The position numbers and the translations under genes were made by a program. A DNA stretch of 64,000 nucleotides from positions 4,830,713-4,894,712 of the forward strand of contig NC_092574.1 in assembly GCF_037975245.1 (NCBI RefSeq), given 5' to 3'. Source of the stretch: Apostichopus japonicus (lineage: Eukaryota > Echinodermata > Holothuroidea > Aspidochirotida > Stichopodidae). The notes beneath the pieces were generated by a model. It was not told the origin of the DNA. It saw only the letters and a program-made list of their open reading frames with translations, and did no database searches. This document shows, piece by piece, positions 1 to 11,112 of the stretch (the first letter of the stretch is position 1; each line of letters starts with the position of its first letter).

Positions 1-2734
1 CTCACAAATGACTCAAAATGCCACTGAGGTTTAAAACGAACCTTTCTTATCATACTGTTGTAAGTCGCTCCAGATCCAAACTTGTTACATTTATTACAAT
101 ATTTTGAAAACATTATGGGCATGCATTTCGTAAAACATTAGGAATTATGAAAATGATGCCACAATTCATGTCCGTACAACGAAAAGTGACGAAATTGAGG
201 CGTTGGTCCATGCTACTAATTAGATCAAACTGTTCATACATTGTTTTCGTGTGGAAGAGAAGCAACTGGCCATTTTCTTGTCCACTATACGCACATCAAA
301 TCAGTTACACAACTGAAAGAGCAACCTATCTTGTACGTACAAACTAATGGCCTACCTTCCATCAAACTAACAAGCAAAACACACGTATTTCTAAAAGCTA
401 CCATGTCAGTTGAAATTCACTGAATAAATAAAGTAGATCCGAGTTATCAAATATATCTTCCGAATAAACAGAGGGCGACCATTATTGCTTGCTAGATTCA
501 ACATAATCGTCGCTGGACCAACATGAAGGTGTGAAACATTCGTAGTTCTCTTCCGTATGTTATATACAGTGTCCCCTAAACCTGGAGAGTTACATCTGAA
601 TGATTCAAACATCACTACTAACCCATGCGTGGGTCAATACAAACTATGTGTGCTAATGTCTCATTGTCCACAGAACAATACGTAACTGCAACCGTTCACT
701 TGGTTGGGACAGTACAGGTAACTTTCGATGTTTCGCCATGACTACGGTACGCCACTACTGCTTGAATCAATAGGTGCATGAAGGGCTTTTGTCTGGGATG
801 TGTAAGTAAGGTCCCGAGAAGAAAGGATCAGTGAAGGGGTTTTACTTATTGACCATCCATCATTAATTGTTTTTCATATCACAACAGCTTTGACATTTCA
901 AAGACTTATACAAGTGAACTCTTGAGACTTATCATCGATCGCGCATAAACGAAGCGCATAAAATCAAAGCATATATAGAATAGGACTTGGTACATATACC
1001 TGGTTAATAACAAACATGTTTTTGTGAGATATGCTTGAGATTAACCCCGCAATTCGACAACCACTTTTATCACTGCGCACCTGAATGCCAATGTACTGTA
1101 TTAGTTTCCTGTATGCTGTTCTCGGTTGCCCTGGAAACTAACCGCCGATTGGTTGATTGTTTGATGACGTATTAAACGTTGCAGTCAAATTATTTCGCGA
1201 TGTTTGTCCGATTTTTGTTGGCGCTATACCATTAATTACGGAAGGTGAGAAGTGCCACTACATCACCTTGAAATAATTTTTCAATGTGTAAATTAAATTG
1301 TTATGCCTTCAATATAGACTTCGTTCTCGTCAAAATGTAGCAAAATAACTGAGTGTTAATATTTGTATGGGTAGCAATATAGAAAAGTCTCTGACCACAC
1401 AATAGACTGTAGAAAAAAATACACTTTCATCGAAAAATACACCGACACTAAATCATCACAATGGTATTTTCATGATTTAAGTATTGCAAGAGATCGTAAG
1501 CAGTAACTGCACTTTTGTGCGATCGGTAACTTTTGCAAACACGCCAGTGTAACACAATTCGACAAAAGACTGTCTTGTTATCATGTTATCACAATATTAT
1601 CTTACTTTTTTTGTGTTGGTAACTTTGCAAATTCGCCAATGCTAGATTTTGAAAGATGTCACTTTGATCAACACGTGTTCCCAACATTCTCTAAACTCTT
1701 GGATTTGTAACTTTTTTTTCAAACTTGCCGATTGATTTTGCTTGGGTTAATTGACATTTTATCACCATAGTCTTTCTGGTGATCTTATATATGGTAGGTT
1801 CCCAATGTTGCGAATCGCATTTAAATTTCACATAACGGTGAAAATATTGCTGGACTTATCTTAAACTATTTAAATTTTGATATCTAAACAGTTTTTGTTT
1901 CCTCTTGAATTGGGAATTGGGATTTTACATTTAATTTACAAGGAAAAACTCGAATGTATGCATTAGTGAGGGAGGGGTGTGTCCAGCATAGTAGGTGAAA
2001 CCGCAGCCAGTAGCAAAATGATTTCACAAAATTTCTAGCCCCAATATCGGGCAATACAAACTAAATTGACCGATTTCCGTTCTTTCATTTTTTACCAAGC
2101 TGATCATCCGTTGTTGAAGTTGAAATATCACAATTGAAAAGACTTAGACATTGTTGTCTGTTTTACATGTGATTTCGATAACGTTGTGAATATTCAAGAC
2201 TGATGAATATGCATCATAATAATGCATCACTTACGTTAGCCTTAACTCTAACAGAATCAATACAGCTGTGACAGTTCGCACCCTATTAAATTTAACAAAA
2301 TTAATTACAAATTGAAAACGTTCAGTGCAGCGAGCAACTAAAATTGTTTTCATAGTACCATTCGATGTACATTGTACATTCGATATGTTGCGTCAGCTTT
2401 TATAATTAAAGGGAAGTTCTCTACTCTTTATTTATGAGGCTACGTTACAATCCATGATATGGATGGATGTGTACCATCTAATCTTGGTTTACTTTATTTT
2501 ATTCAAGTTTGACGGATTAGTGACAAGCTATTAATTGATGAGTACAAAAGCAAAGTACTCTACATCTTACATCTTACATGACACGTGACATAATAACAAA
2601 GTTATGTTATATTACACATGTTATGTCATGTTATGTTACACAACATACCATAAATCAGATGGCATATTTCGGCAGAACCCTTTCATAAAGAAGAAGGAAG
2701 AGAAACATAGATAAATGAGCTGAAGACATTTAGC
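1..2734. other. AT-rich non-coding stretch
   Basis: No open frame longer than about 70 codons and no recognised exon or repeat family. A somewhat GC-richer patch near 1120-1245 ends in a donor-like ACGGAAG/GTGAG and could be an untranslated first exon, but nothing else supports this. Palindromic TGTTATG/CATAACA-type words cluster at 2575-2645. Confidence 0.5.
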
Positions 2735-2815
2735 GTCCCCTAATGTAGCGTAGCGTCCCCTTATGTAGCCTTATGTCCCCTAATGTAGCCTAATGTCTCC
2801 TAATGTAGACTAATG
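2735..2815. repeat. 20-bp minisatellite, 4 copies
   Basis: Four consecutive 20-bp units begin at 2735, 2755, 2775 and 2795, each of the form GTCCCCTAATGTAGCSTARY with a few substitutions. Confidence 0.85.
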
Positions 2816-3471
2816 ACTGCATTCGCAATGTAGGTTCCGTTAATAGAAGAACACAAATGACGTTTTTCTATAGGTCTTGTATTAATATTCTACAATATAT
2901 ATAAATGTGTCTACAATATAAATAAATGTGACTTATACTACCCACAACAAAGTCCGAAACATTTCGGCAACCTTATCAACACTCGTAACCTAAGCTAATT
3001 TATACACACAGACACAGACACAGACACTTGCACACATACACATTCACATACAAACAGTTCCATATGTCAGGTGTGTCCAGGCCAATAGCGTGCATATATT
3101 TGTGTTAATCATCGGGCGGGGGGGGGGGGTGGGGGGAGAAGATCTGGTTGCACTTTGAACGAGTAAAATGGTAAGAAATCTAATGTTACAAATAAGATAA
3201 AAACATTGACACAGTGTATCCTGCAACGCAACCAGCTGCAGCCATATTTGCATATAATGCAGAGACATTTAAAGAGTGTCCATTTTACAGTGTTCCATTT
3301 ACAGGAAAAGACGTCAATATTCAACATTGATGAAGAACTCACGTCAATGTCCTCCATGCAGTCCTCTAAGTGTGGTTGTTTGAAGGTGACCACATTTTAC
3401 CAGCCAAAGCCATCGTTACTTCTGGAAATGAATCGCAGTACAGGTGTTTGAACAATTGTGTCACATGAGCC

Positions 3472-4412
3472 CAAGGGCGGCGGAACCGGGGGGGGGCACA
3501 GGGGGCACGTGCCCCCCCACTTTTCCTCAGGTTAAAATGTGCCTTTTTTCTACATAAAATTGTACTCTTGACCACCTTGGGCGTAGGAGCCCAGTTTGAT
3601 TTGAAGGGGGGGGGGGGGCTGTAACGACTTGCCCGAAAAATATAACCACAATTTTTCGCGCGCTCTGCGCGTGTTAAACGTCTTAATGTGCATATCATAA
3701 AGGCATGCATCGGTTATTACACCGCATGCCAATAACATACAATCATTTGTCGTTACAATAATAATCATCATAATAATATCATAATTTCCAAAAATGCATT
3801 GCTATATTACATTGTGACTTTGTAATAAGCAGAAGCTATTTATAACCTACTATGAATAATGAGTATAGTTTTAATATCCCATAACCTACCCCATCCTTTC
3901 GTATTTTGACATGTTTCATTTGCTTTCATGCATGTATCGATCGCGTGTGCAGGGACTTGGACTTTATAATGATTTCACCTCATTTTGTCTCGAAAGAAAA
4001 CTTGTTTCCCAATTTGCACATTGGATATTGCAGTGCTAGTATGCATTTTTCCTTGAGGGGGGGGGGGGGGGCGGAGGCGTTGATGAAGTGATGTGTATAC
4101 GCAAATAAGATAATACAATAAGAGTTATAAAGGGTACTTCATATCAGGCTGACTCAGTCCAATCGAATTTCTGCAAAGTGCCCTTCGACGTTGGTGCCCC
4201 CCCCCCCCTCCCAGATTAAAAGTGCTTCCGCCGCCCTTCTGGTTATATTTTTCGGGCAAGTCGTTACAGCCCCCCCCCCCCTTCAAATCAAACTGGGCTC
4301 CTACGCCTAAGGTGATCAAGAGTACAATTTTATGTAGAAAAAGGGCACATTTTTAACCTGAGGAAAAGTGGGGGGCACGTGCCCCCTGTGCCCCCCGGTT
4401 CCGCCGCCCTTG
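3472..4412. mobile_element. Inverted-repeat (foldback) DNA element
   Basis: The ends CAAGGGCGGCGGAACC (from 3472) and GGTTCCGCCGCCCTTG (to 4412) are exact inverted copies. The arms continue inward for about 180-200 bp as near-perfect inverted repeats: CACGTGCCCCCC, ACTTTTCCTCAGGTTAAAA, CTACATAAAATTGTACTC, GCCCAGTTTGATTTGAA and CTTGCCCGAAAAATATAACC all recur in reverse orientation. The interior of about 550 bp has no transposase. The flanks (CATGAGCC and TCCCCATG) are not a target duplication. A further shortened copy of the CAAATCAAAYTGGGCTCC segment follows at 4420-4447, so the right side is itself rearranged. A non-autonomous hAT-like or foldback element is likely; the superfamily is not proven. 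Confidence 0.6.
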
Positions 4413-4547
4413 TCCCCATGCAAATCAAATTGGGCTCCCTCGCCTTTGACTACACACACAGACAGTTTTGAAGCTGTTCTCCCTGGAACGCCATTTTCAT
4501 GCTCATTGATATGATTTGATATCTGCTGTTTGCTTAACAAATTCGAA

Positions 4548-5286
4548 CAGGCGCGTAGCGAGGATTTTCCAAGGGAGGGGCGAAGTCTGTAGGCAAACTA
4601 TCTAAGCGTAGCGCCACCATGTGTTGGCGCTAAACGTACAACAAAAATTGGCCGAAAATTCCTCCCAGATCGCTGGAAATGACACTTCCCATGCCTTGTT
4701 AGTTGTATCTAAGCATTTTCTATTTTGAAATTACTAGCGATATGATAAAAATATGCTCGGGAGGGGGGGGGGGTGGTCGCCCCCTTCCCGAAATGCGTCA
4801 TGTTCCCCGACGACTCGGTCGAGTTCGAGACCAGCCACAGTTGGTTTCATGGCACAATTGTACAATTGTTTAAGGCGTCCATACACACACACACGCGTTA
4901 TGATAGACCATATATAGTATATATATATAGATACATTAGTGAGAGAGGAAAAATGGAAACGTCAAAAATGGAGTTGTCGGTGTAAGCCTGTAAGGGGTAG
5001 GGTGAGGTGCACGCCCCTTCCGAAATCCTCGATCCGTCACTGGCTACCCTGTGTTTATAATAGGGATCAGCGCTGTAATGATGTCACTGTTCCTCTTTCT
5101 CTTCCTGGTGTCTTGGCGTTTTTCTTTTACTCCCTCCTTTTCTCTCTTTCTTCTTTTTCTTTCCCTTCCTTCCTCTCCTCCTCCTCTTTTTCCCACTCTT
5201 TTCCCCTCTTTTTTCTCCCCTTTTTTCTCCTCTTTTTCTTACCCGTGGGGCGCGCGCCCCCAACGCCCCCCCTGGATACGCGCCTG
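4548..5286. mobile_element. hAT-like non-autonomous element, copy 1
   Basis: It starts CAGGCGCGTAGCGAGGATTTTCC and ends CCCTGGATACGCGCCTG, an imperfect terminal inverted repeat of the CAGNGGCGTA type common in hAT elements. It carries the core TCTAAGCGTAGCGCCACCA...GTTGGCGC at 4601-4629, shared with four other places in this window. No target duplication is visible: the left flank is AATTCGAA and the right flank belongs to a LINE. About 85 bp to the left (from 4462) are also shared with the second copy at 26.5 kb, so this copy is part of a larger duplicated composite. Confidence 0.6.
5105..5245. repeat. Polypyrimidine tract within the hAT-like element
   Basis: About 140 bp almost entirely C and T on the plus strand. 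A related tract occurs at 27110-27275 in the second copy. The open frames here on both strands (phenylalanine/serine-rich, and lysine/glutamate-rich in reverse) are composition artefacts. Confidence 0.8.
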
Positions 5287-5405
5287 GTTTTGGACGCGGT
5301 TTTGTTCATCCGCCAATATTTGTCTGTTTATTGCTATTTAAGTTGGTTAATTTGGTTTTTTAGAGTTAGGTCTCGGGAGATGATATAGGTTCTACGTAGG
5401 CGATG
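5287..5405 (-). mobile_element. LINE fragment (Jockey-superfamily, post-endonuclease region)
   Basis: This 120-bp piece matches 16580-16700 of the large LINE in this window. In minus-strand translation both carry LRR.H.TY.IS.D.TLK.Q.NQLK. It directly abuts the right end of the hAT-like element and the start of the foldback repeats. Confidence 0.7.
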
Positions 5406-7350
5406 TAGGGCGTGGGGGGAAAAAACCTGAAAAACCAATGTGTATCTTTTCTGGTAGTTCGCTACACGCTGATTACGAATCTGAAGTTTATTTTGGAATT
5501 GGGTGTTGTGTGGGGCGTTGGGGGCAAAAAACCTGATTTGCAGTTTTTGCCAATACTGACCAAAGTCGATTTCACCCAAATGACGTAACAAGGGTAAACC
5601 GATGCTCAGGAGCCCAAATTTGCAACTCCCAGGTCCATATCTGCTTCCGTTCGGGAGATAAGTGGTCCCAAAGGACCCGATAGAAATACGTGTTCTTTAT
5701 AAGCGCACAATTTTGAAAACCCCTTCTTTTCAGCCCCCTCTCTTGTCCTCTCTGAAACACCCATCGACATTAAAATTAGACGTGGAGTAGAAGACACCCT
5801 TGTCTTTGTGATACACCAATTTCGTGTAATTATCTGACCGGGAAAGGCTTTTTGTTTATATGATTTCTATTTTTTTCATAAATCATAAATCAGGTTTTTT
5901 GCCCTTCTGCACGCCCCCACACAACACCCAATTCCAAAATAAACTTCAGATTCGTAATCAGCATGTCGCGAACTACCAGAAAAGATACACATTTATCGCC
6001 TTCGCGCCCTCTTATGACACTTTTTTCGCTCAGTTTGCAGCTTCACAGGAACAAAAGAAAACTGAAAAACTTTTAGGGACAACAAAAGATTTTAAACCTT
6101 TGTTCGTCGTAAAAGTTTTTCGGTCTTACTTGTTTTTGAGGGGAAAAAACTTTTTGTCGCAAAAGCGATGAATGTTTATCTTTTCTGGTAGTTCGCGACA
6201 CGCTGATTACGAATCTGAAGTTTATTTTGGAATTGGGTACCAAACAGAGGTACTTTTTTTAACTTTACAAGACAAAACACCTATTTTTGGCGCAAATAAA
6301 AATTGCCAAAATTGACCCAAAAATCGATTTCGCCCAAGAGACGTAACAGGGAGTAATCGATGCTCAGGAGCCCAAATCTACAACTCCCAGGTCCATATCT
6401 GCTTCCGTTCGGGAGATACGTGGTCCCAAAGTACAAGATAGAAATACGTGTTCTATATATGTGCAAAATTTGGAAAACCCCCTCTTTTCAGCCCCTCTCT
6501 TGTCCTCTCTGAAACACCCATCGACATTAAAATTAGACGTGGAGTAGAAGACACCCTTGTCTTTGTTGTACACCAATTTCGTGTAATTATCTGACCGGGA
6601 AAGGCTTTTTGTTTATATGATTTCTATTTTTTTCATAAATCAGGTTTTTTGCCCTTCTGCACGCCCCCACACAACACCCAATTCCAAAATAAACTTCAGA
6701 TTCGTAATCAGCGTGTCGCGAACTACCAGAAAAGATACACATTTATCGACTTTGCGACAAAAAGTTGTTTCACCTAAAAAAAAACGTAGGCCTAATGGGT
6801 ACGCACCTCTTGCAGTTTTTGCCAAAACTGACCCATTTATTCATAAATGTGAAGATAAAACTCAAGATGACAAACAAAGGTTTGACTTGACTGCTTTGAA
6901 ATCACGTATCACTGGCAAGATGCGTCGAGAGCGCCCTATTATGACACTTATTTCGCTCAGTTTGCAACTTCAGAGGAACAATAGAAAACCGAAAAACTTT
7001 TAGGGACAACAAAAGGTTTGGTAACCTTTGTTCGTCGTAAAAGTTTTTCGGTCTTACTTTTTTTTTGAGGTGAAAAAACTTTTTGTCGCAAAAGCGATAA
7101 ATGTGTATCTTTTCTGGTAGTTCGCGACACGCTAATTACGAATCTGAACTTTATTTTGGAATTGGGTGTTTTGTTGGGGCATGGGGGGCAAAAAACCTGA
7201 TTTGCAGTTTTTGCCAAAACTGACCAAAAATCGATCCAAAATCGATTTCGCCCAAATGACGTAACAGGGGGTAACCTATGCTCAGGAGTCCAAATTTGCA
7301 ACTCCCAGGTCTATATCTGCTTCCGTTCGGGAGATACGTGGTCCCAAAGG
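5406..7350. repeat. Tandem foldback repeat family (2.5 units)
   Basis: Unit 1 has arms 5438-5541 and 5888-5992 that are inverted copies of each other (ATGTGTATCTTTTCTGGTAG against CTACCAGAAAAGATACACAT, and AATCAGGTTTTTTGCCC against its reverse) around a loop of about 350 bp. Unit 2 has arms about 6138-6239 and 6669-6775 around a homologous loop (shared TCCATATCTGCTTCCGTTCG and ACATTAAAATTAGACGTGG). Unit 3 (about 7065-7350) keeps only the left arm and part of the loop before it is cut off by LINE sequence. Between the units lie smaller hairpins with CTTTTAGGGACAACAAAAG facing CTTTGTTCGTCGTAAAAG. No transposase, and the open frames are short. Probably a non-autonomous foldback transposon family that inserted or amplified in tandem. 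Confidence 0.7.
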
Positions 7351-7960
7351 AATCTGCCTAACCCTCCAAAAGATTTTATTGATAAGATCCAAAGTATTAT
7401 TTTTGATTTATTTCGAACGGGAAAACTGATAAAGTAAGGAGACTTACTATGTTTAACCCCATTGAAAAGGGGGGGGGGGAGGGGGGGGGGTTAAAAATAA
7501 TATATGTTCACAGCTTTGTTGGTGCTCTCAAAACCTCTTGGGTCAAGCGTTATTGTAATAATGCCAACACGGAGTATTGGAAGCTCTTTTTTTCATTCCT
7601 CTCTGTCGCCGTCCGGTAAAGAGTTGCTTTTTATTTGTAATTTTCATGACCAGGATATTTCCTGTATTTAAAAATACCTTCATTGGACAAATTTGTATGG
7701 TTTTGAGTAAGCTTAGCTACCTTTAAGAAACCTTCGGAAGACTTGGGTGAGCAAATCCCCAATAATTTTATTAGAATTGATAATACCAAATTGTTTATGA
7801 CAAAAAGCTTTTACGACGCTGGTTTACTGTTTGTTAGGGTTATGTTTTTGCCAGATGGGAAGGAATTGTCCAAATAATGCTTTTCTGACAAAAGTCTTTT
7901 ACATTGTTAAGCTATTGTATGCTTTATAGAAGACTTCCTTTCACATTGTATATTTGCACG
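7351..7960 (+). mobile_element. LINE fragment, Tx1/L1 clade, 3' part of ORF2
   Basis: Translation, with several frame breaks, gives features of the region after the reverse transcriptase in L1/Tx1 elements: LPNPPKDFIDKIQ followed by FDLFRTGKL at 7360-7430, then FVGALKTSWVKRYCNN near 7515-7560, then FYDAGLLFV near 7810-7850 (family pattern: W.GI.FV.D). A G-run at 7470-7490 and stop codons show it is dead. It ends near an A-rich stretch at 7965-7990, possibly the 3' tail. Confidence 0.65.
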
Positions 7961-7999
7961 TGAAAAAAACAAAATAAATCAAATCAAATAACTAATAAT

Positions 8000-10560
8000 T
8001 ATTTCTAAACAGTTACAGTTACAGTGGTTAGTGCTATGTACTTAGAAAGTAAGACAAACTGTCTAGAATTCAACTCCCAGAGGATGTATTGATTTGGTAT
8101 TTCTTTTCCTCATTTTGCAGTTAAAATATTAGAAAAGCCTATCATTTCTCAATTAACAGTTACTGTTGCGCAGTTGTTATGTTGTATAATTTTGCATATT
8201 TATTATTGTTTTGTACAAAGAAATTGTCAATAAACTGAAAAAATTGAGACATACTCCTTGTCTTGAGTTCAAACACCAGAGGATGCATTTGATTTTCTAT
8301 TTATTTGCCTCCTAATGTTGTGAAGATTAAATATTAGAAACGAATATTAATTCTCAACAGTTCTAGTGGCGCAGTTGGTAGTGCTCTGGACTGGAGAGAC
8401 ACAGACAAACTCCATGTCTCCAGTTCGATCCCCAGACAGAGCATTTTGATTTTCTGTTCTTTTCCTTCTTCCATTCTGGACTTTGAAGTTTAAATATTAG
8501 ACACGAGCACTAATCCTCAACAGTTCTAGTGGCGCAGTTGGTAGTGCTCTGGACTGGAGAGACACAGACAAACTCCATGTCTCCGGTTCGATCCCCAGAC
8601 AGAGCATTTTGATTTTCTGTTCTTTTCCTTCCATTCTGAAGTTTAAATATTAGACACGAGCACTAATTCTCAACAGTTCTAGTGGCGCAGTTGGTAGTGC
8701 TCTGGACTGGAGAGAGACAGACAAACTCTATGTCTCCGGTTCAAACCCCAGACAGAGCATTTTATATTTTTGCTCTTTTACTGATTCCATTCTGGACTTT
8801 GAAGTTTAAATATTAGAAACGAGCACTAATTCTCAACAGATCTAGTGGCGCAGTTGGAAGTGCTCTGGACTGGAGAGAGACAGACAAACTCTATGTCTCC
8901 GGTTCGAACCCCAGACAGAGCATTTTATATTTTTGCTCTTTTACTGATTTCATTCTGGACTTTGAAGTTTAAATATTAGAAACGAGCATTAATTCTCAAC
9001 AGATCTAGTGGCGCAGTTGGAAGTGCTCTGGACTGGAGAGACAGACAAACTCCATGTCTTCGGTTCGAACCCAAGACAGAGCATTTTATATTTTTGCTCT
9101 TTTACTGATTCCATTCTGGACTTTGAAGTTTAAATATTAGAAACGAGCATTAATTCTCAACAGTTCTATTGGCGCAGTTGGTAGTGCTCTGGACTGGAGA
9201 GACAGACAAACTCCATGTCTCCGGTTCGAAACCCAGACAGAGCATTTTGAATTTTCTTCTCTTTTCCTTCTTCCACTCTGGACTTTGAAGTTTAAATATT
9301 AGAAACGAGCATTAATTCTCAACAGTTCTAGTGGCGCAGTTGGCAGTGCTCTGGACTGGAGAGACAGACAAACTCCATGTCTCCGGTTCGAAACCCAGAC
9401 AGAGCATTTTGAATTTTCTTCTCTTTTCCTTCTTCCATTCTGGACTTTGAAGTTTAAATATTAGAAACGAGCATTAATTCTCAACAGTTCTAGTGGCGCA
9501 GTTGGTAGTGCTCTGGACTGGAGAGACAGGCAAACTCCATGTCTCCGGTTCGAAACCCAGACAGAGCATTTTGAATTTTCTTCTCTTTTCCTTCTTCCAC
9601 TCTGGACTTTGAAGTTTAAATATTAGAAACGAGCATTAATTCTCAACAGTTCTAGTGGCGCAGTTGGCAGTGCTCTGGACTGGAGAGACAGACAAACTCC
9701 ATGTCTCCGGTTCGAAACCCAGACAGAGCATTTTGAATTTTCTTCTCTTTTCCTTCTTCCATTCTGGACTTTGAAGTTTAAATATTAGAATAGAGCACTA
9801 ATTCTCAACAGTTCTAGTGGCGCAGTTGGTAGTGCTCTGGACTGGAGAGAGACAGACAAACTCTATGTCTCCGGTTCGAACCCCAGACAGAGCATTTTAT
9901 ATTTTTGCTCTTTTACTGATTCCATTCTGGGCTTTGAAGTTTAAATATTAGAAACGAGCATTAATTCTCAACAGATCTAGTGGCGCAGTTGGTAGTGCTC
10001 TGGACTGGAGAGACAGACAAACTCCATGTCTCCGGTTCGAACCCCAGACAGAGCATTTTATATTTTTGCTCTTTTACTGATTCCATTCTGGACTTTGAAG
10101 TTTAAATATTAGAAACGAGCATTAATTCTCAACAGTTCTAGTGGCGCAGTTGGTAGTGCTCTGGACTGGAGAGACAGACAAACTCCATGTCACCGGTTCG
10201 AACCCCAGACAGAGCATTTTATATTTTTGCTCTTTTACTGATTCCATTCTGGACTTTGAAGTTTAAATATTAGAAACGAGCATTAATTCTCAACAGTTCT
10301 AGTGGCGCAGTTGGTAGTGCTCTTGACTGGAGAGACAGACAAACTCCATGTCTCCGGTTCGAAACCCAGACAGAGCATTTTGAATTTTCTTCTTTTTTCC
10401 TTCTTCCATTCTGGACTTTGAAGTTTAAATATTAGAAACGAGCATTAATTCTCAACAGTTCTAGTGGCGCAGTTGGTAGTGCTCTGGACTGGAGAGACAC
10501 AGACAAACTCCATGTCTCCGGTTCGATTCCCAGACAGAGCCTTTTACTTTTCTACCCTCT
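8000..10560 (+). repeat. Tandem array of tRNA-like Pol III units, 162-bp period
   Basis: Fourteen good units start at 8360, 8523, 8676, 8839, 9002, 9163, 9325, 9487, 9649, 9811, 9974, 10135, 10296 and 10458, spaced 153-163 bp and mostly 161-163. Each has an 81-83 bp tRNA-like part, GTTCTAGTGGCGCAGTTGG through CAGACAGAGC. It is followed by ATTTT or CTTTT and about 80 bp of T-rich spacer ending TTAAATATTAGAAACGAGC. Two decayed units precede the array (about 8010-8100 and 8155-8300, the second with an insertion), as expected at the edge of a tandem array. The A box TGGCGCAGTTGG and the B box GGTTCGAACCC (GGTTCGATTCC in the last unit) are kept in nearly all units. Confidence 0.85.
10458..10540 (+). 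ncRNA. tRNA-like unit (tRNA-Ser(GGA)-like); representative of 14
   Basis: In tRNA numbering, the 81-nt units show a 5-bp acceptor stem (GTTCT with AGAGC, one G-U), a canonical 4-bp D stem GCGC/GTGC with A14 and G18-G19, and U33 followed by GGA in the anticodon place, which would read serine UCC. The anticodon stem has only three good pairs (CTG/CAG), and this 83-nt unit has two extra bases there. The T arm pairs poorly in the standard register (two of five pairs) but can form an alternative TGTCT/AGACA stem. The B box of this unit, GGTTCGATTCC, matches the eukaryotic consensus, and CTTTTACTTTT follows the 3' end as a Pol III terminator. Seen: promoter boxes, terminator and D arm. Inferred: descent from a tRNA. 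A working serine tRNA seems unlikely given the weak T and anticodon stems. Confidence 0.55.
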
Positions 10561-10614
10561 GGAGGGAGTGGAAGTATAAATATAAGAAACGAAGTTTCTC
10601 CAGAGGGAACCGAA

Positions 10615-10690
10615 ATGGTGTAATTGGTTATTCCATCATTCAGTAAGCGATTGGTTTGGATTGCATCGGTTCAAGTCCCAGGTGAGTATT
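10615..10690 (+). ncRNA. Second tRNA-like relic next to the array
   Basis: TGGTGTAATTGG (A-box-like) is followed about 50 bp later by CGGTTCAAGTCCC (B-box-like). The rest does not fold convincingly as a tRNA. It lies just past the array but is not a member of it. Confidence 0.3.
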
Positions 10691-10699
10691 CGCAAAAGG

Positions 10700-10935
10700 A
10701 GTTCTGACAAGTGGATAAGGTGAACCCGAAGGCGGGCGGTCCCCCTCCTCCTGACAGGTGGACAAGGTGAGTATCAAAGGGGAGACAGGGTGAAGGTGAG
10801 GACAAGGTGAGGTCGCCGCCCCCTCCCCCTGACAAGGTAAAGGCGCGGACAAGTGGAGTTCGCCACCACCCCTCCCCCTGACAAGGTTCACGCGCGGACA
10901 AGTGGAGTTTGCCGCCACCCCTCCCCCTGACTAGC
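10700..10935. repeat. GC-rich minisatellite, about 57-bp period
   Basis: The words CCTCCCCCTGACAAGGT and GCGGACAAGTGGAGTT recur about every 57 bp, with diverged copies on the left side. The open frames seen here on the minus strand come from the repeat. Confidence 0.7.
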
Positions 10936-11035
10936 TAATCGGGGGGAGGAGTAGTGGAGAAAATGTTTTATAAAAACGACTAAGTCCAAACAGCAGGATC
11001 TTTAAATATTTGTAAAGCTTCTGAAACCAGAGGCC

Positions 11036-11112
11036 CACCTAATAGTCTAGTGGTAAAGACTTTTGCTTTTGCATCTCAAGGTCCCTGGCTCAAACTCAAC
11101 CTCTGCTTTTCC
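11036..11112 (+). ncRNA. tRNA-like relic
   Basis: TAGTCTAGTGGTAAAGACT forms a tRNA-style D arm and A box, and TGGCTCAAACTC about 30 bp later is a weak B box. CTTTTCCTTTT follows. Probably a decayed tRNA pseudogene or SINE head. Confidence 0.35.

Noticed and set aside
4548-5286. A clean hAT insertion with target duplication
   Set aside because: The flanks AATTCGAA and GTTTTGGA do not match, and homology with the 26.6-kb copy extends left of the element.
5127-5309. Lysine/glutamate-rich minus frame and its F/S-rich plus partner (also at 27059-27445)
   Set aside because: Polypyrimidine tract inside a hAT-like element; composition only.
8360-10540. CRISPR-like regular repeats
   Set aside because: Repeats and spacers are both conserved, the units carry tRNA promoter boxes, and the DNA is eukaryotic.
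8360-10540. Functional tRNA-Ser gene cluster
   Set aside because: The T stem has only two of five standard pairs and the anticodon stem three of five; A and B boxes alone do not make a working tRNA.
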